A DNA stretch of 64,000 nucleotides from Margaritispora aquatica (lineage: Eukaryota; Ascomycota; Leotiomycetes; Helotiales; Discinellaceae). The translations under genes were made by a program, and so were the position numbers. The stretch covers positions 186,001 through 250,000 of the forward strand of contig VJWN01000022.1 of NCBI GenBank assembly GCA_007644065.1, written 5' to 3'. Positions 10,689 through 24,968 of this stretch are shown here, in pieces (positions within the stretch are counted from its first letter, which is position 1; each line of letters begins with the position of its first letter). A model generated the notes under the pieces. The model searched no databases. It saw only the letters and a program-made list of their open reading frames with translations, and was not told where the DNA came from.

Positions 10689-11916
10689 ATGTCCTACAAA
10701 CCAGCAATCTGCTCCATGTCCTTAGGTGTAGGTTCCCCAAGCCCTCTCCTCACACCTCCAGACTAACACTTCCCAGCGAGCCTGGATCCACGACCTCCCA
10801 CCCAAGCTCGTCGCGGCCTCCCATGCCGGGCTCCCAGGAATCGAAATCTTCTTCGAAGACCTCCTCTACCTCGCCTCCAGCTACCCAGGTGGTCCAACAC
10901 CAGCCAACCAACTCCTCGCCGCCCAATCCATGCGCCGAAGTTGCGACGCCCTCTCCCTCGAGATAATGGGCATCGGGCCCTTCAACAACTGCGAGGGACT
11001 CCTGTGCCCCAAGGCCCGGGAAGCGAAGATGGAAGAACTACACCTCTGGTTCGAAATCGCCCGCATCGTCGGCACAGACCTGATCCAAATCCCCTGCACG
11101 TTCCTCACCACCGGTGTCACAGGCGACGTAGCAATCGTTGCCAGGGACCTGCGCGAGATTGCCGATCTGGGAGCTGCTCAAAACCCGCCGTTTCGCTTCG
11201 CGTACGAGAACCTCTGCTGGGGCACCTTCAACGATACGTGGGACAAGGCGTGGGAGGTCGTGAAGACGGTGGATCGTGCGAATTTCGGCATGTGTCTCGA
11301 TACATTCAACATCACCGGTCGCTCGTGGGCGGATCCTACACGGGCAGATGGGAGACTCGAGAATGCCGACGCGCTGTTCAAGGAGAGCATGGCGCGCATG
11401 GCTCGTGAAATTGACCCCGCGAAGGTGTTTTACGTGCAAGTCGTGGACGCGGAGAGGCTTGCCAGGCCGTTAGATACTACGCACGAATACCACGTTGATG
11501 GGCAGAAGCCTCGCATGAGCTGGAGCAGGAATTGTCGCCTCTTTATATGCGAGGAGGAGCGAGGCGGGTATCTACCCGTTGTGGATTGTCTGAAGGCGAT
11601 CTGTAACTCGAGGGAGGAGGGCGGATTAGGATACACGGGATGGGTCAGCATGGAGCTTTTCAATCGCAGTTTGATTGTTGAAGGGGGCGAGGTACCTGAG
11701 GAGCACGCGAGGAGGGCGATGGCGAGTTGGGAGAGGTTGGTGCGCGTTATGGGGTGGGAGGAGAAGGTGGAGAAGCCCGTTGCTGAGCAGAAAGGAGAGG
11801 AGTTGGTGGTGGATATGAGTAAAGAAACTACGGCGACGACGATGCCGGTGCTGAGCAGGACGAAGAGCAAGATGTCTGGTCCAGTGGAGGTTGTTGAGAT
11901 CGTAGCACGACTATAG
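10689..11916 (+). CDS. qutC: 3-Dehydroshikimate dehydratase
   Basis: Converts 3-dehydroshikimate to protocatechuate, the exit from the quinate pathway into the beta-ketoadipate route. Two exons: 10689-10727 (MSYKPAICSMSLG) and 10777-11916, joined by a 49-bp intron, 392 residues against about 359 for qa-4. It is a xylose-isomerase-like TIM barrel: GLPGIEIFFEDL near the start, RFAYENLCWG with a metal-ligand glutamate, FGMCLDTFNI, YVQVVDAE and a late GWVSMELF with the last metal-ligand glutamate. The C-terminal approximately 40 residues (from VEKPVAEQ) are low-complexity and beyond the barrel, explaining the extra length. The tiny first exon is supported by the family's MSLG start. Confidence 0.93.
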
Positions 11917-13168
11917 GCTAGGTGGTTTTCCAGTCCGTTCTCCATTTTTAGCATATATTGCTTTGCTTTGGAGGTTGAGAGTTTTGATATATATGGGCAT
12001 TTACATGGAGCATTTGGCATGGATGGCGTTTGTGGGAATCATATCATATCATATTATATGTTGGTGAGATGGTACTGAGTATAAGAGAGAAGAAGGGGTG
12101 GAGATTAGAGTATATATAGAGAGAGGGCATCAAACCACGCAGTTAAGTATTGAATCAAAACATCTCAAATTCAAATACCTAAAGTACTTCCAATAGTAAT
12201 CTCAATCTCACTTTCTGTCTGTCTGTCTGTCCGTTTAGCTGGAGGTAAGCCAGAAAGAGTATAATTTGATCTGTTGATGGTCACGATCATCATCACAATC
12301 ACAAGTCCGAGAAGATCGCCATAACTTCCAACTTTACATATGTTTATTAAACCTTACCGAGAATACCAACACCAACTTCAACGGTAACCCCAGTCCAAAA
12401 CCCCAACCTCAAGTCTTCCTTTCTACCGCACCTTGGATTTCAATACCGAAGCACCTACCTGGCCTCATAGTATTTGACGTCCCGCGCAACCTAACCCAAC
12501 CCAGTTTGTTTCAATTCAAGCAACTCCAGCAGGCGACAGCTAAATAGGACAAGAGGGTGAGAGGGGTACAGGTAGGTAGGTACCTAGGAGACAAGATAGA
12601 AACGCAACACGATGGAGGAGCAATGATCTTACTCGTTAGGACGATGTGGATGTGGGTGTGGTGTGGTGTGGTGTGGTGTGGAGAGAGTTGAGTTGGTGCG
12701 GATTGCGTTTTATGTTTTGTAGAGCATGACATGACAGGATATATTTATATGTATGTATATGAGAAGGATTAGAGCAAGATTTGCAGGAACTAAGGACCAA
12801 AGGGGTATCTGATATCCTTAGTGATAGATAAAAAGAAAAAAAGGGTAGGAAGAGAGAAAATACATTTTCCTAGACAAGCAACGAAGTCACATAAGTAAGG
12901 GATTTACTTTTTAAATCATGACAATTCTCTCTAATATTTCTTTGTGTTCCTCTGTTCACCAATGCATCAAGCGAAAGGCAACCCCCTCCTCCTCCCGCTA
13001 GAAATGGAACTCAAATCTGAACTCTCAACTAGATCCTCTCCCAAAACCATGCCAGGCAATGCAAGATGTCTCTATATAAGTAAAATCTCTCGAAAGCTTT
13101 TCTTAATCTCCCGTCATTCCAAAAACGCCGAAAGCACATCCTACCCCAAAAGCTCCAGAAGTGAAAAT
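11917..13168. other. Convergent intergenic region with simple repeats
   Basis: Separates the 3' ends of dehydroshikimate dehydratase and ATP sulfurylase. It holds a (CTGT)n tract near 12219-12232 and a (GGTGT)n tract at about 12653-12681. Apparent ORFs here are out-of-frame shadows or simple-repeat readings. Confidence 0.5.
12653..12681. repeat. (GGTGT)n short tandem repeat
   Basis: About six copies of GGTGT/GTGTG read directly. Intergenic. Confidence 0.8.
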
Positions 13169-15186
<2,018 letters not shown>

Positions 15187-16324
15187 ATTGGAGGTAAGGA
15201 ATTGAAGGTAGAAATTAGAGGATAGAAATTTATGTGAGGATATTTAAGTAACAATAGGTGAGAATGAGGATTGTGGTTTGGAAAAAGGAAGTGTTTGTAG
15301 TTATGGTTCACAATTTTATTGGGACTGAGACTGGGACTGGGCCTGGGACTATGGCGACTTCGGCACAACTCGATTTTCCACTCTTAGAAGAATACTCAAG
15401 CACGTAATCGCGCGTGCAACCCTCTTCCTAGTAGGGCCCTACTCGAACGACCCCGCCATTTGAGTTATTCATCCATACAGTCTGGATAATCGATCACATC
15501 ATGGAGCCACTTAATGGTGGATGCTTGGTAGTTTGGGTAGAGAAGTCTCATTCGTCGTACCCCTTGCATGCCTACAGTAGCCTTCTCGGGGCTGATTCAG
15601 GGCATTTTGTCTTTCAGCTTATCCATACAACAGCAGAGCCATATCGGAGCCATATGTCCATAGTAGGCTCATCATAGCGGACCGTTGGACCGTTCTCTTG
15701 GGGAACGAGGTTGAGAGTTGAAACTCTAAAGTAAGATCTTACGTAGGTCGGTAGGTAGCAGTCGCACGACAGCACGCGTTTGATGAGGAATCCAATCTCT
15801 TTGTATCGATCGCTATCTCCAGATATGCGACCCAAACATGAATCAAGCGGGGTCCTTCGGGTCCGATATGAATTGTGTAACGAGGTACAATTCCAAGTAT
15901 ACATCTAGATCTGAGGTTAAGGACCTGCAATGCTTGATGATATTTTGTTTTTACACAAGTGTACGCAAGTGTTGGAAGAGCAATCGTTTTCTTTTCTTCT
16001 TAGTATTTTGAGCTACGGTTTATGGTAGCGAGCTGCACCTTTCCGACTCATCTAAGAAAATGGCCGCTTTTTCATTCGACCTCCATTATGCCATTATGCC
16101 ATTATTCGCTTACAACTTTTCATTTTTCTCCAACGCCAAGCTCGAATGTCTTATCGCAATTCACGTGATAGAAATCTAATCTAATCAGCGGCAGATTGGA
16201 GCCAGAACGCCGATCAAAAAACCGAGCTAGCAAGGCCATGTCAATTATTTGGATTCAGATCTCCGAACTTGATTGAGCATTCTCTCTAACATACTTGTCA
16301 GCTTCTACACAACTGCTACTCACC
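15187..16324. promoter_or_regulatory. Divergent upstream region of ATP sulfurylase and ISD11
   Basis: About 1.1 kb with no supported gene. The part next to ATP sulfurylase contains a GGGACTGAGACTGGGACTGGG repeat (about 15320-15350). Sulfur-regulator (CYS3/MetR-type bZIP) sites would be expected here, but I could not identify a convincing one. Confidence 0.45.
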
Positions 16325-16987
16325 ATGTCCGTCGCATCTATTGCTAAAGGCGAATCTGGTCAGCAGGCGAGATCACTGGTGAGTAATCCTCACCTGTTCG
16401 CATTTTATGCGCTTTGCCACTTCAGATTACATCCTCCGACAACAGACGGAGAATACAATGGAAATCCTGGGCAATCGCAGCTGACAGTTACCTCAAACAG
16501 TATCGCCAACTATTACGGCAAGGCGAACAGTTCGCAGCATACAATTTCAGAGAATATGCGAAGCGGAGGACGAGAGACGCATTCAGAGAGCACAAGGACA
16601 TCAACGATGACAGGCAGATTCAAGAATTGATGCAGAAGGGATTAAAGGAGTTGCAATCAATGAAGGTGCGCTGAACTCTAGTGTTGCACGGAGATGGGGT
16701 CTGCATGGTGCTTGGGAATCGCTCGCAAAGTGCTGTTCGGACATAGCGCTCGCTATATTCGGGGATTTGGTGGGGACTGAGGTTGGAGAATTGTTGCTTA
16801 CATTTTCCCAACAGAGACAAACGGTCGTGAGTCAGTTCTTCCAGCTGGATCGATTGGTGGTGGAGGGTGGAAAGACAGTAAGTTATATGTTCGGCGGGCG
16901 CATACCTTATGTATGTACTTATGCTGTGTTCAGGGAAAGCAAGGAGGTCGAAGAAACGATATCGTGAGACAGAAAGATACTGGGTAA
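16325..16987 (+). CDS. ISD11: ISD11-like LYR protein of mitochondrial Fe-S cluster assembly
   Basis: Small matrix protein that stabilises the cysteine desulfurase NFS1 (LYRM4 family). Four exons: 16325-16378, 16426-16665, 16815-16877 and 16934-16987, giving 136 residues. The Complex1_LYR signature reads [15 protein letters not shown], then [17 protein letters not shown] (the family F/Y-REYxxRR core), [15 protein letters not shown], and the fungal C-terminal helix [15 protein letters not shown]. The usual LYR tripeptide appears as QYR, a known type of variant. The last exon ([13 protein letters not shown]) is basic and the least certain. Cysteine desulfurase uses cysteine sulfur, so the nearness to sulfate-assimilation genes is suggestive but probably coincidental. 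Confidence 0.88.
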
Positions 16988-17692
16988 GCTACTCTGCATT
17001 TAATAGCCAGGTATCGGGGCTAACTAGGTCTAGATGGGACTAAATAGTATTGAATGGGGTCGGAGTGCAAGCGGAAGATCTAACGACAATGTCGTGATGG
17101 GATACGCGAGAGGGGAAGCTTATGACTAGGCTGTACAATATCCATGTATTATCTACATCTATGAAGAGACGGCTCGATACCAAACATAAGGCAATGCTAC
17201 AAAACTCCACTTCTTGGAGCTATTGATATCTCCACAATGCATGAATGAGGTAGTTTTGTGCCATAGAATGCGATCAGTTTCTAACTTATCCACTAAAGAG
17301 ATTGATCCAACATGATCTGCTATGATTAGCTTCTTAAACGCATTAGAGGAATTTAATCATTCTTTCAAACTTTGTATCAATTCAAGCAATAACATCACTG
17401 CTTGACAATGGCATGGTACAATACTCTCGCCAGCCCCTCCATCACCTTTGAGGTACGATGTCATGTGATCTTGATGATGCTCGACGCGTTTTGCGACATG
17501 AACGCAAGATCGCGACTGTTGAGTTTACGAACTCAATCATCACCATCACTCCTTCCACCACCCACCACATCCTCACTCCTTCGTAGTGTATTTTTCGTCG
17601 ATAGCGTTCTATGTAAGTGTTTAAATATCTTTCACCATCCATCTGCGATGTCAATTGAAGACACCAGACATTGAGGCGCATAGTATCTAACC
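16988..17692 (+). other. Intergenic region and probable 5' leader
   Basis: About 0.7 kb. A 90-codon ORF at 17402-17674 precedes the next gene but has no family signal. It may be part of a spliced leader or an upstream ORF. Nothing else supported. Confidence 0.4.
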
Positions 17693-20277
17693 ATGCCTTT
17701 AGAGTCCAGTCCATCCGCATCTTTACCCCCTCCAATTAGAGCAAAACCAAGGAAAAAGGAAAGTGCGGCGGTTCTATCTGCGGCTCTAAGCACGAACGGT
17801 AAACTGAGAGTCAGCGTGAAAAGGCGTTATAAAGAGCTTCGTTCGAAGGACGAGGATCGTCAGCAAGAGCAGGAAGGTCGAATTGGTGGCCGCTCTAGGA
17901 GGCGTATTGAGGAGCGAAATTACAAGGAATCGAGTTCTGCCAAAGACGAGAGTGCCAGATTTAAGGGAGCATTGAAGGAGAAATCAGAGGTTTCGAGGCA
18001 CCAGAGGAACAGGCAACACGATCTTCCAGTCGACGAGGAAGAGCAAGTTCCTGCTGCTCGACTAGCGAGAATTCACCAGAGGCGACGATATACGGTACTT
18101 GCTTCTTCAGAAGCAGAGGATACTATCGAAGTAGCATATCAGTTAGCTATACTGTGTGGGACAAGAACTGCCCAGAAGGAAGGACGGATTGTTGAAGAGA
18201 TACCAGCAGAATCGAAATCCCCAGCGAAGGAAAACGACATTAACATACTGCACCATCCAAAAGTTGCGAGAGCGAAAAACAACAAGGCCAAGAGCTTAGA
18301 AGAAACAGCATCTCTCGAATCTATCATTCCTCTATCTACTAAGGACGCTACCCAACTTTGGGAACCATTCGACTCATACTACAAAGCTCGTGACTCTGAA
18401 ATTGCCACGATCAGGTGTCAATTATCTTGTAAACGTTGTAACTATTTGTATAAATCCGTCATCCAATATGGCACCCACTGTAAGTGTCACATTCTACTAT
18501 TTTGGATCGAATATTAACTTCCAAAGTTTAATAGCAGAGCACAGAATAGACATAAAAACCGCACAGGTCTGGTTGATCATGATGTTTACGAAGGTCTCCC
18601 TGTCCGGCAATGGCGTCGTGATTTTGTAACTATAGCTCCCCCACCCAGTCAGGAGACCACCAGTTCACAAAATGATATTTGGGCGGTCGAACTTCCTTGG
18701 GGGATGCCAAAGGATTCTCACATGTTGCCCCAGCACAGCCAGGATCTTCTCCGAGCAGCAAGGTCGGGAAAGATATATAAACGTCCGGCTCCTGCAGAGG
18801 AAGAAGAGGCTGATCCTGAGATCGTCCCAGGGGATAAACCCGAAAAGAAGGATGATGATTTGAAAGATAAAGGTTTCACAGCAAAGTCCTGGAAGCAGAC
18901 ACCACGGCATTTAGAAGCTTCAGATATGGAGTTTTTGGCGAAAAGGAGGAAAGGTCTTATCACACTTCCTGCGAAAGGAAGCATACCAGCGCCAACATTA
19001 ATCAAAGCGACGGTGAAAATGACAGATGCTGGTGGAAATGAATATGTGCAGGATATTGTAGTACCACAAGGACAGCATGTAGAAGGGGAGGTGATTTCAC
19101 AAACCGTACTACCGCCTCCAGCGGCTGTACAACCCACTCCGCCGAGACGAAAAGGACCAATATCGAAGAAGAAAAAGAACAAAGGGCCAGGGAGGGGAAG
19201 GAAGAAGATTCCACTTCCACCTACAAGTGTGCCTCTAACGGGTGCTCCTGGTGCGACACCTGTAGTGCCAACAACAGAGGGAGCACTTGGACCTGATGTA
19301 TGTTTCCCAGTTTTCCGTAAATTCACTTCGCTAATGAGCCTTAGGGGATTAAAATTGAGAGTGTTGAGAATGCCGCTGCGACTCAATCAGAAGATGTTGA
19401 GATGGGTGGTAATTCTAATGCGCCATCCGACGGCGAGGATGGGGACGATGGAGATGAAGGCGAAGGCGAAGGCGATGACAGTGAGGACGATGAAGGGTCT
19501 GATGCGCATGCATCTCCATCAAAAGCTACACGATCATCAACTCCCACTCCTGCACTAACATCTCTCCCGACAATGAAGGAAATCCCAGATATCCAGCAGC
19601 CAGATATCGAAATGTCAGGGACGGATGTTCCACCATTACTAGAAATGCCAAGCAATTCCGACGAGAGGTTTGGCAGTCCATTGAAGAATGTAGCACTAGC
19701 AAACTCGACTCTGAATTCGCCCCTTGAAACAGCTACCGCTCTATCATTTCCCTCGCCTCAAACCACAGCCGCCGATCTACCAGCTCTCGATCAAACAATA
19801 CAAGAACAGGTTCTTGAATCTGCACCCATAGACCTTCCTTCACCACCACCAAATCCTACAATCAAGGAGGAGATAGCGGCAGTAGTGACCCTTCAAGAAG
19901 AAGAGGCAGAAGAGGAAATGCTACTTGATATACTCGATAACGCTGCCGTGCCAGAGCCAGAGCCAGAGCAGGAACATGCAGAGCTACCACAGCGAATGGT
20001 ATCAGAGCATACGGCAAGTGAAGCGGAAGCGAGTCTTATTAGTATCGATGTTCATGCAGCGGAGTCGGATTTATCCGAACCGCCTGAGAGTCGGGCTGAT
20101 GATGCGGGGGAGGAGGGGAAGGTAGAGGTAGCAGCTGAGTCTAAGGTAGTGGATGTTACGAAAGTAGAGGTACTGGAGAAGGAGAAGGTAGAAGGGGAAA
20201 AACAGGAACATGCTGGTGAGGATGAAGAGGATGATTTCCCGGATTTGTTAGGTGGGCTTGAGGCGTCGCTTTCGTGA
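17693..20277 (+). CDS. Large conserved fungal protein, probably nuclear; function not recognised
   Basis: Three exons: 17693-18479, 18567-19297 and 19345-20277, giving 816 residues with continuous frame. The N terminus (1-130) is highly charged (Lys/Arg/Glu/Ser). A small Cys/His cluster (CQLSCKRCNYLY then THC) sits across the first splice and could bind zinc. It is followed by the best conserved-looking block: LVDHDVYEGLPVRQWRRDF, APPPS, IWAVELPWGMPKDSHML and PQHSQDLLRAARSGK. Residues about 440-470 carry a strongly basic patch, KKKKNKGPGRGRKKIP, resembling an AT-hook/nuclear-localisation element. The last 300 residues are acidic, low-complexity Glu/Asp/Ser/Pro. The architecture suggests a chromatin-associated or regulatory protein. 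I considered an INO80-complex-type subunit but cannot support it. Confidence 0.75.
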
Positions 20278-20819
20278 GAAGTGCAGAATTTTGGATACGA
20301 GGTTGTCTGGTGGAGTGGAGCGTTTTGGATAGAGACACTTGAGTGATCTGAGGTGTGAGAGGGCCTGCTTCACCTGGCTGTGTACTGTTATCGCTATCGC
20401 TATTGGCACGTTGCGAGTTGCTATTGCGTATTGGATATAGGATGTTAGGATGTTAGAAATGCATGATGTTATGAGTCTACACTGAAGGAGTGTTGCCTAT
20501 GGTGAGAGTGCATGAAATCTCGGCTCCCTGTTATCACAAGCTTGCTTGCGTACTTTGGTCAGTTATCTTTCTTGTCCCCTTTTCCCCAAATCACGTTCAA
20601 AAAAGATGAGATACTCTTTATTTTTACTTTATTATTGTTCATAATATGATATGGTGAGTCATTAACTCTTTCTCCTCGTCTACGTGAGGTAATTCCGTCG
20701 TGTCGTGCTGTGTATGGCATGGCATAGTATAGTATAAAGGCCACCTTGCGTTAATGAGCATTAGAGAGAGGTGTCCCGTGGGATTGGGAGAATGGTGGTC
20801 TGGTAGGATAATAGGGTTG

Positions 20820-21130
20820 GTGCTTTCTTTGCTTATACTTCGACCTATTTGGATTAAAATTCAATGAGTTCTATCGAGGTCCATAACCTCCTCTACTAAC
20901 TTTCCTTACCACCTCACCTGAGATTTCGTCTTATCTCGATCTCGACGCAAAGGACTCAAATGGTCAATTAAACAGCTAAACTATTGTTTGTATTTTACTT
21001 TGTTGTTATAGATCATCAACTACTATCTACCGCTCACTAGCAAACACAACAAGAGCAAGACGCATTTAAAACCGAAGCCCGAAAAGAGGAAGTGAAAAGA
21101 AAAAATGGCAACGAAATATCTATTCTGTCA
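20820..21130 (+). repeat. Diverged dispersed repeat, copy A
   Basis: Aligns by eye, in the same orientation, with about 34050-34390. Shared landmarks in the same order are: AGTTCTATCGA, TCGATCTCGA followed by GCAAAG, AAACAGCTAA, AGATCAT followed by AACT, a purine-rich AGAGCAAGACG block, TTAAAACC, and AAATATCTAT. Many small substitutions and indels show it is old. No protein coding potential is visible. It could be a transposon remnant, an old segmental duplication or a conserved non-coding element. Confidence 0.65.
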
Positions 21131-21432
21131 ACCTCTAAAGACAGTACCACGATTTATTTCAATACAAAAATTCATTCGCTTTTGGCCTTCAGGCATTGCT
21201 ACTTTTACAGTACTTACCTAGATTCAACCTGAGTACTCCCAGAGCACCCCTTGAGCCTGCGCCTCTGTTCCTATACCAATGTCTTAACGCTGATTGGTTA
21301 TTCTTAATTGAGGCTCCTAAAGTTATCTGTAGCTAGCAGTCCAAAAATAGAATCTATCTCAGCCTTCTTACCTTGCTTGAACCTCTGACTACTCCTGCTT
21401 AACTGGTTCGCGTACGAACAGCCGATCAAAAA

Positions 21433-21738
21433 ATGGCCAACTTACAAGTTAGGCGTAGAGCAGTTGTATCCAGCTCCGCCCAAGTGGAAATCGGTTTGAA
21501 TTCCCGGCCCTCTGAAACTTCAAGCAGAACAAAAACGACCAAAATAATCGTACAAAGTAGTGGCTGGGCTATGGCAAATCCTCGAAGTCAAGCAGTAAAG
21601 TTCAGATTGGAAGACTGGACAGAGCGAAGAGAGAAGACATCTCCAGTTCCCATCACAGAACGTAACCAAGTTGGAATTCTCTACAAAATCGTGGAAAATA
21701 TCATACAATCCCTAGCCCGTGTCGGATGGTGGTGGTGA
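21433..21738 (+). CDS. Weak hypothetical ORF
   Basis: 101 codons beginning MANLQVRRRAV, with no recognisable domain, signal peptide or membrane segment. It lies in a gene-poor region, and a second short frame continues 20 bp downstream. It could be one exon of a spliced gene or a chance ORF. Listed only because composition is mixed rather than low-complexity. Confidence 0.2.
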   Translation: MANLQVRRRAVVSSSAQVEIGLNSRPSETSSRTKTTKIIVQSSGWAMANPRSQAVKFRLEDWTERREKTSPVPITERNQVGILYKIVENIIQSLARVGWWW

Positions 21739-22778
21739 AATGACTTCAAGATACAAATTGAATGGTGGAGGCAGTGTTACAACAGTGCTGCGTGGAAGAA
21801 CTTGGCGTTCTGTACAATAGTGTCTTGCATTCGACCATAATTGATACACTATTAGCTAAGGTGGAAACCAGTTCAAAGAAGGCATCCAATAACAGAGATG
21901 AAAATCCGCCCAAACACCAAGGGAATGGCTTGGCATGTCTTACACAGCAACTTTTGTGATGAGGAGTAGGATCTTAAGAATTTTGAGGCTGAATGGGAGC
22001 TTACTGTGCACGAGGAAGAGATACTGTATTTGCTTTTCCCAAGACATATTGCTTGCTGTGCAGCTAAAAGATAAAAAAAAAAGGTTGTCTCTCATCTGAT
22101 TCTGATTAGTAGGAAAATCGATCGACGAGTGATCTGTGGAGGCGTTTGCGATATATACCTAAGCGATAAGGCTGGAATCCTGTCAAACAGAAATATAGAA
22201 GAATTGTGACTGGCTTGCCTAGAGACCTTGCTGAATACTGCTGTATATTCGGTATGATTGATCGTGTTTAATCTATTTTACTTGACATGATTCATAGACA
22301 GAACATCTATTACCTTCCCAACGCATGATGCAATGTTTGGATGGGCCATTTTCGCAGTGTTTAATGCCAAGGGAACTTTCGCTTAGCTCTCCTGGAAAGT
22401 TCCGAAGAATGTCCAATCGACATTGTGTAAATGAGACAAGTCAACACATCGTTCTGATCCTTTGTATCTGCTATACGCCAGGTTTTTCCTAAATCCTCAC
22501 CTGCAAGGCACTCTCCGTCTTCCAACGACTTTTCAATCAATGTGTTGGTAGCAGAGAGTATCAATTCATTGGAAAAATTAAATGCCAGGTGTCATAAGCC
22601 ACTTATTCTAGGCTGGTCGTCTTAAAAATAGATAAATGTGATGCACATATATATCAATTCACTGTGCTCCCCTCCCTCGTGAGGCGCAGTTTTTATTTCC
22701 GGTGTTATTTTTACAGTTGCCTGGTTCGACTAACAGACATCGTGGGAAATTCTCCTCTACACAATTATACTTACAAAG

Positions 22779-23569
22779 ATGCGCGTCCACAACACGTTGG
22801 TCGCGCTCACTGTTCTGTTGCTATCTGCAACTGTCTCGTCTCTTGAGTCGGCAACACTGTCCATTGATTTCACCAGTGTATTGGGCCCTCAGGTAACAGC
22901 CTGTCCTGTGTCCAATTCGGCGTCGATATCGTATGTGTGAACGCTTCTGCAGAGAAGAATGCGAGTGACTTACCTCACAACTAGAGCCCTAAATTCATGC
23001 GAAGATGATCAATTCAGTAGTGTCTTCAAGAAGTGCCTTGTTGTCGCCTGTGGCAAAGTGACATGCTCTTGGTACAAGTCGGTAGCGAAGTAAGTTCTCT
23101 CCTCGGGAAATTCCAGAGTTCAGGACCTGAGGCTGCTCCTAGCAATTGTCTGGGTGCTTTCTGCGCTGGTCAGTCTACAGCTTGGTCTGACTGGGCTTCT
23201 TCCAAATGTTTGGCCCCCGGTGCGGGCACTGCAGTAATCACAAGCGCTTCAGCAAATCCCACATCCACGCGGAACTCAGCATTGGTTGCATCGACAAACT
23301 CTCCGGGAAACACTGCATCGACAAGAAACTCGTCATCAACTACAGCTGCAACAGCAACAGCAACAGCAACAGCTTCTGTAACAGCATCTGCAACACTGAT
23401 TATTACCACGCCCAAGGCTGGAACAACCGACTCTCAAACGTCGGTTCCCATCTCTGGAACTCAAGCGGCTGCATCCTCTACCAGAAGTAGCGAGGCTACA
23501 GGACATTTGAGTTACTGGTACGGCGGAATTGTTGCCACCTTATTTGGTGCTCTTGCAGCTATACTTTAG
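22779..23569 (+). CDS. Secreted cysteine-rich, probably GPI-anchored cell-surface protein
   Basis: Three exons: 22779-22930, 22985-23089 and 23143-23569, giving 227 residues. Residues 1-20 form a signal peptide (HNTLVALTVLLLSATVSS). The spliced ectodomain carries eight cysteines within about 80 residues (ACP, NSC, KKC, VAC, VTC, NNC, AFC, SKC), consistent with four disulfides. Spacing differs from the CFEM consensus, so I do not call CFEM outright. A Ser/Thr/Ala-rich linker with a (TA)n stretch, likely O-glycosylated, leads to a C-terminal hydrophobic tail (YWYGGIVATLFGALAAIL) with small residues upstream, the pattern of a GPI signal. Likely role: cell wall or host interface; inferred from architecture only. 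Confidence 0.78.
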
Positions 23570-24968
23570 GGATATCAATGCTCATATATACAATAAATAT
23601 GCCAAGTCAGTTAGCCCAAACAGCACAGCCGAGTTCTAAGCCAAGAAGTGGAATCAGCTCTAGCAAGTTTGCATCCACCTGGCATTTGGGCAACAAAGGA
23701 ATTGTAGAAGCAGAGTTATCTTGGGCTTTTGCGAGTGCAAGAGTCCTTGGAGGCAGATTGGCAATGTAGTGGTTGCGAGTTGTCATACCACATGACATGT
23801 CAGCTGACAATAGCACGTGACTGGTCGTGGTTCCTTTTATAGGGGTCTTACAGTACCTATACTTTATGTAACAAGGCACCTTCTTCTTTCCCAACTATTT
23901 CTGAAGGATGTATTTACTATATGCACGTGTTGCATCAGTGTGCTGTAGATCTAGTACTATCGTATCCTGTCACATCACACCCCAGTAGTATATCAGTTTT
24001 GTAGCCTTCACAGTAACCATCGCGACATGCTCTTACTCATGCCCCACTCTCATATTTGCTGAGAGGTTTAGTTGTTTTAGTTATTGGAGTTGTTGCTCTC
24101 TTGCTCTTCTAGTATTTGATTTTGGTTGCTGATTGGATTTTGACATCGGTAGTAATCCGCGAGGCTGGCAGTTAACCTCGAGATTATTTCAACAGCCTGA
24201 TATAGTTGCGTCGACACAATTACTAGCAAGCTGAGCTGATGAACTCTATATTTAGCTATTGGAGATCATATTCTACTTTTTGTAGAACTGAAGCCTTCAC
24301 GAGCAAGTTGTGCCTTGCGTGGTTACGCATCGGGACAGGACAGCCTCCTTTCTGTGGTCACCAGAGCTCGCACTAGCCTCTTCCTACTATGGCAATGTTT
24401 CGAGAGCTTCTTGGACTAGATAAGAGCCATTCCTAGCCTGACGCATGTTGAAATCTTCTATTCCATTGTTACCCCTCTGTCCCCACGCAAGATTCTGCCG
24501 TGAACATTGTTTCACTGTAGGGAGTTAACTGCGGAGGAATGTCAAAGAGGAATGGAGATGTGTCGAAGATGCTTCAACTCACCCTTTAGAATAATCGTAA
24601 CTCCCTCCTTGCTCGTGACCTTACTTTTTTCTTTTTCTTAAAAAAAAAAGGGTTCACATACCAACGTGAAGTCAAATGAATTCCCCCGACTCGGAGAGAT
24701 AATTCATCCATAGCTAAATGCGCTAAGACAAAGTGTTCAGCCCTATGTCTCAAAGTCTAAGCATTTGGGCGAAATGTCACTGCCAATTTCTCGACTGTGC
24801 CACAGCCAAGCTTTCCCGAATACACATCGTGCTTGGCATGTAGACAACCACACGACTAGAATAGACAATATATAAACCTTGGGTTGCTGCCAATCCAGCG
24901 CACAATTTCATCCATCTTTATCACAGTTCAATACAATTCAATACAGTTCAAAATCAACAAATTTCAAA
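23570..24968. other. Intergenic region
   Basis: 1.4 kb with no supported gene. A-rich homopolymer near 24640. Directly upstream of 24969 is a CAGTTCAATACAATTCAATACAG repeat, a typical 5' leader. Confidence 0.45.

Larger units (their letters stand above)
20278..22778. other. 2.5-kb gene-poor region
   Basis: No firm gene. It contains the diverged repeat copy at about 20820-21130, a weak 101-codon ORF at 21433-21738, and AT-rich sequence with several homopolymer A runs (for example near 22070). Confidence 0.5.

Noticed and set aside
17402..17674. 90-codon plus-strand ORF before the large conserved gene
   Set aside because: No domain or consistent coding character; read as leader or chance ORF.
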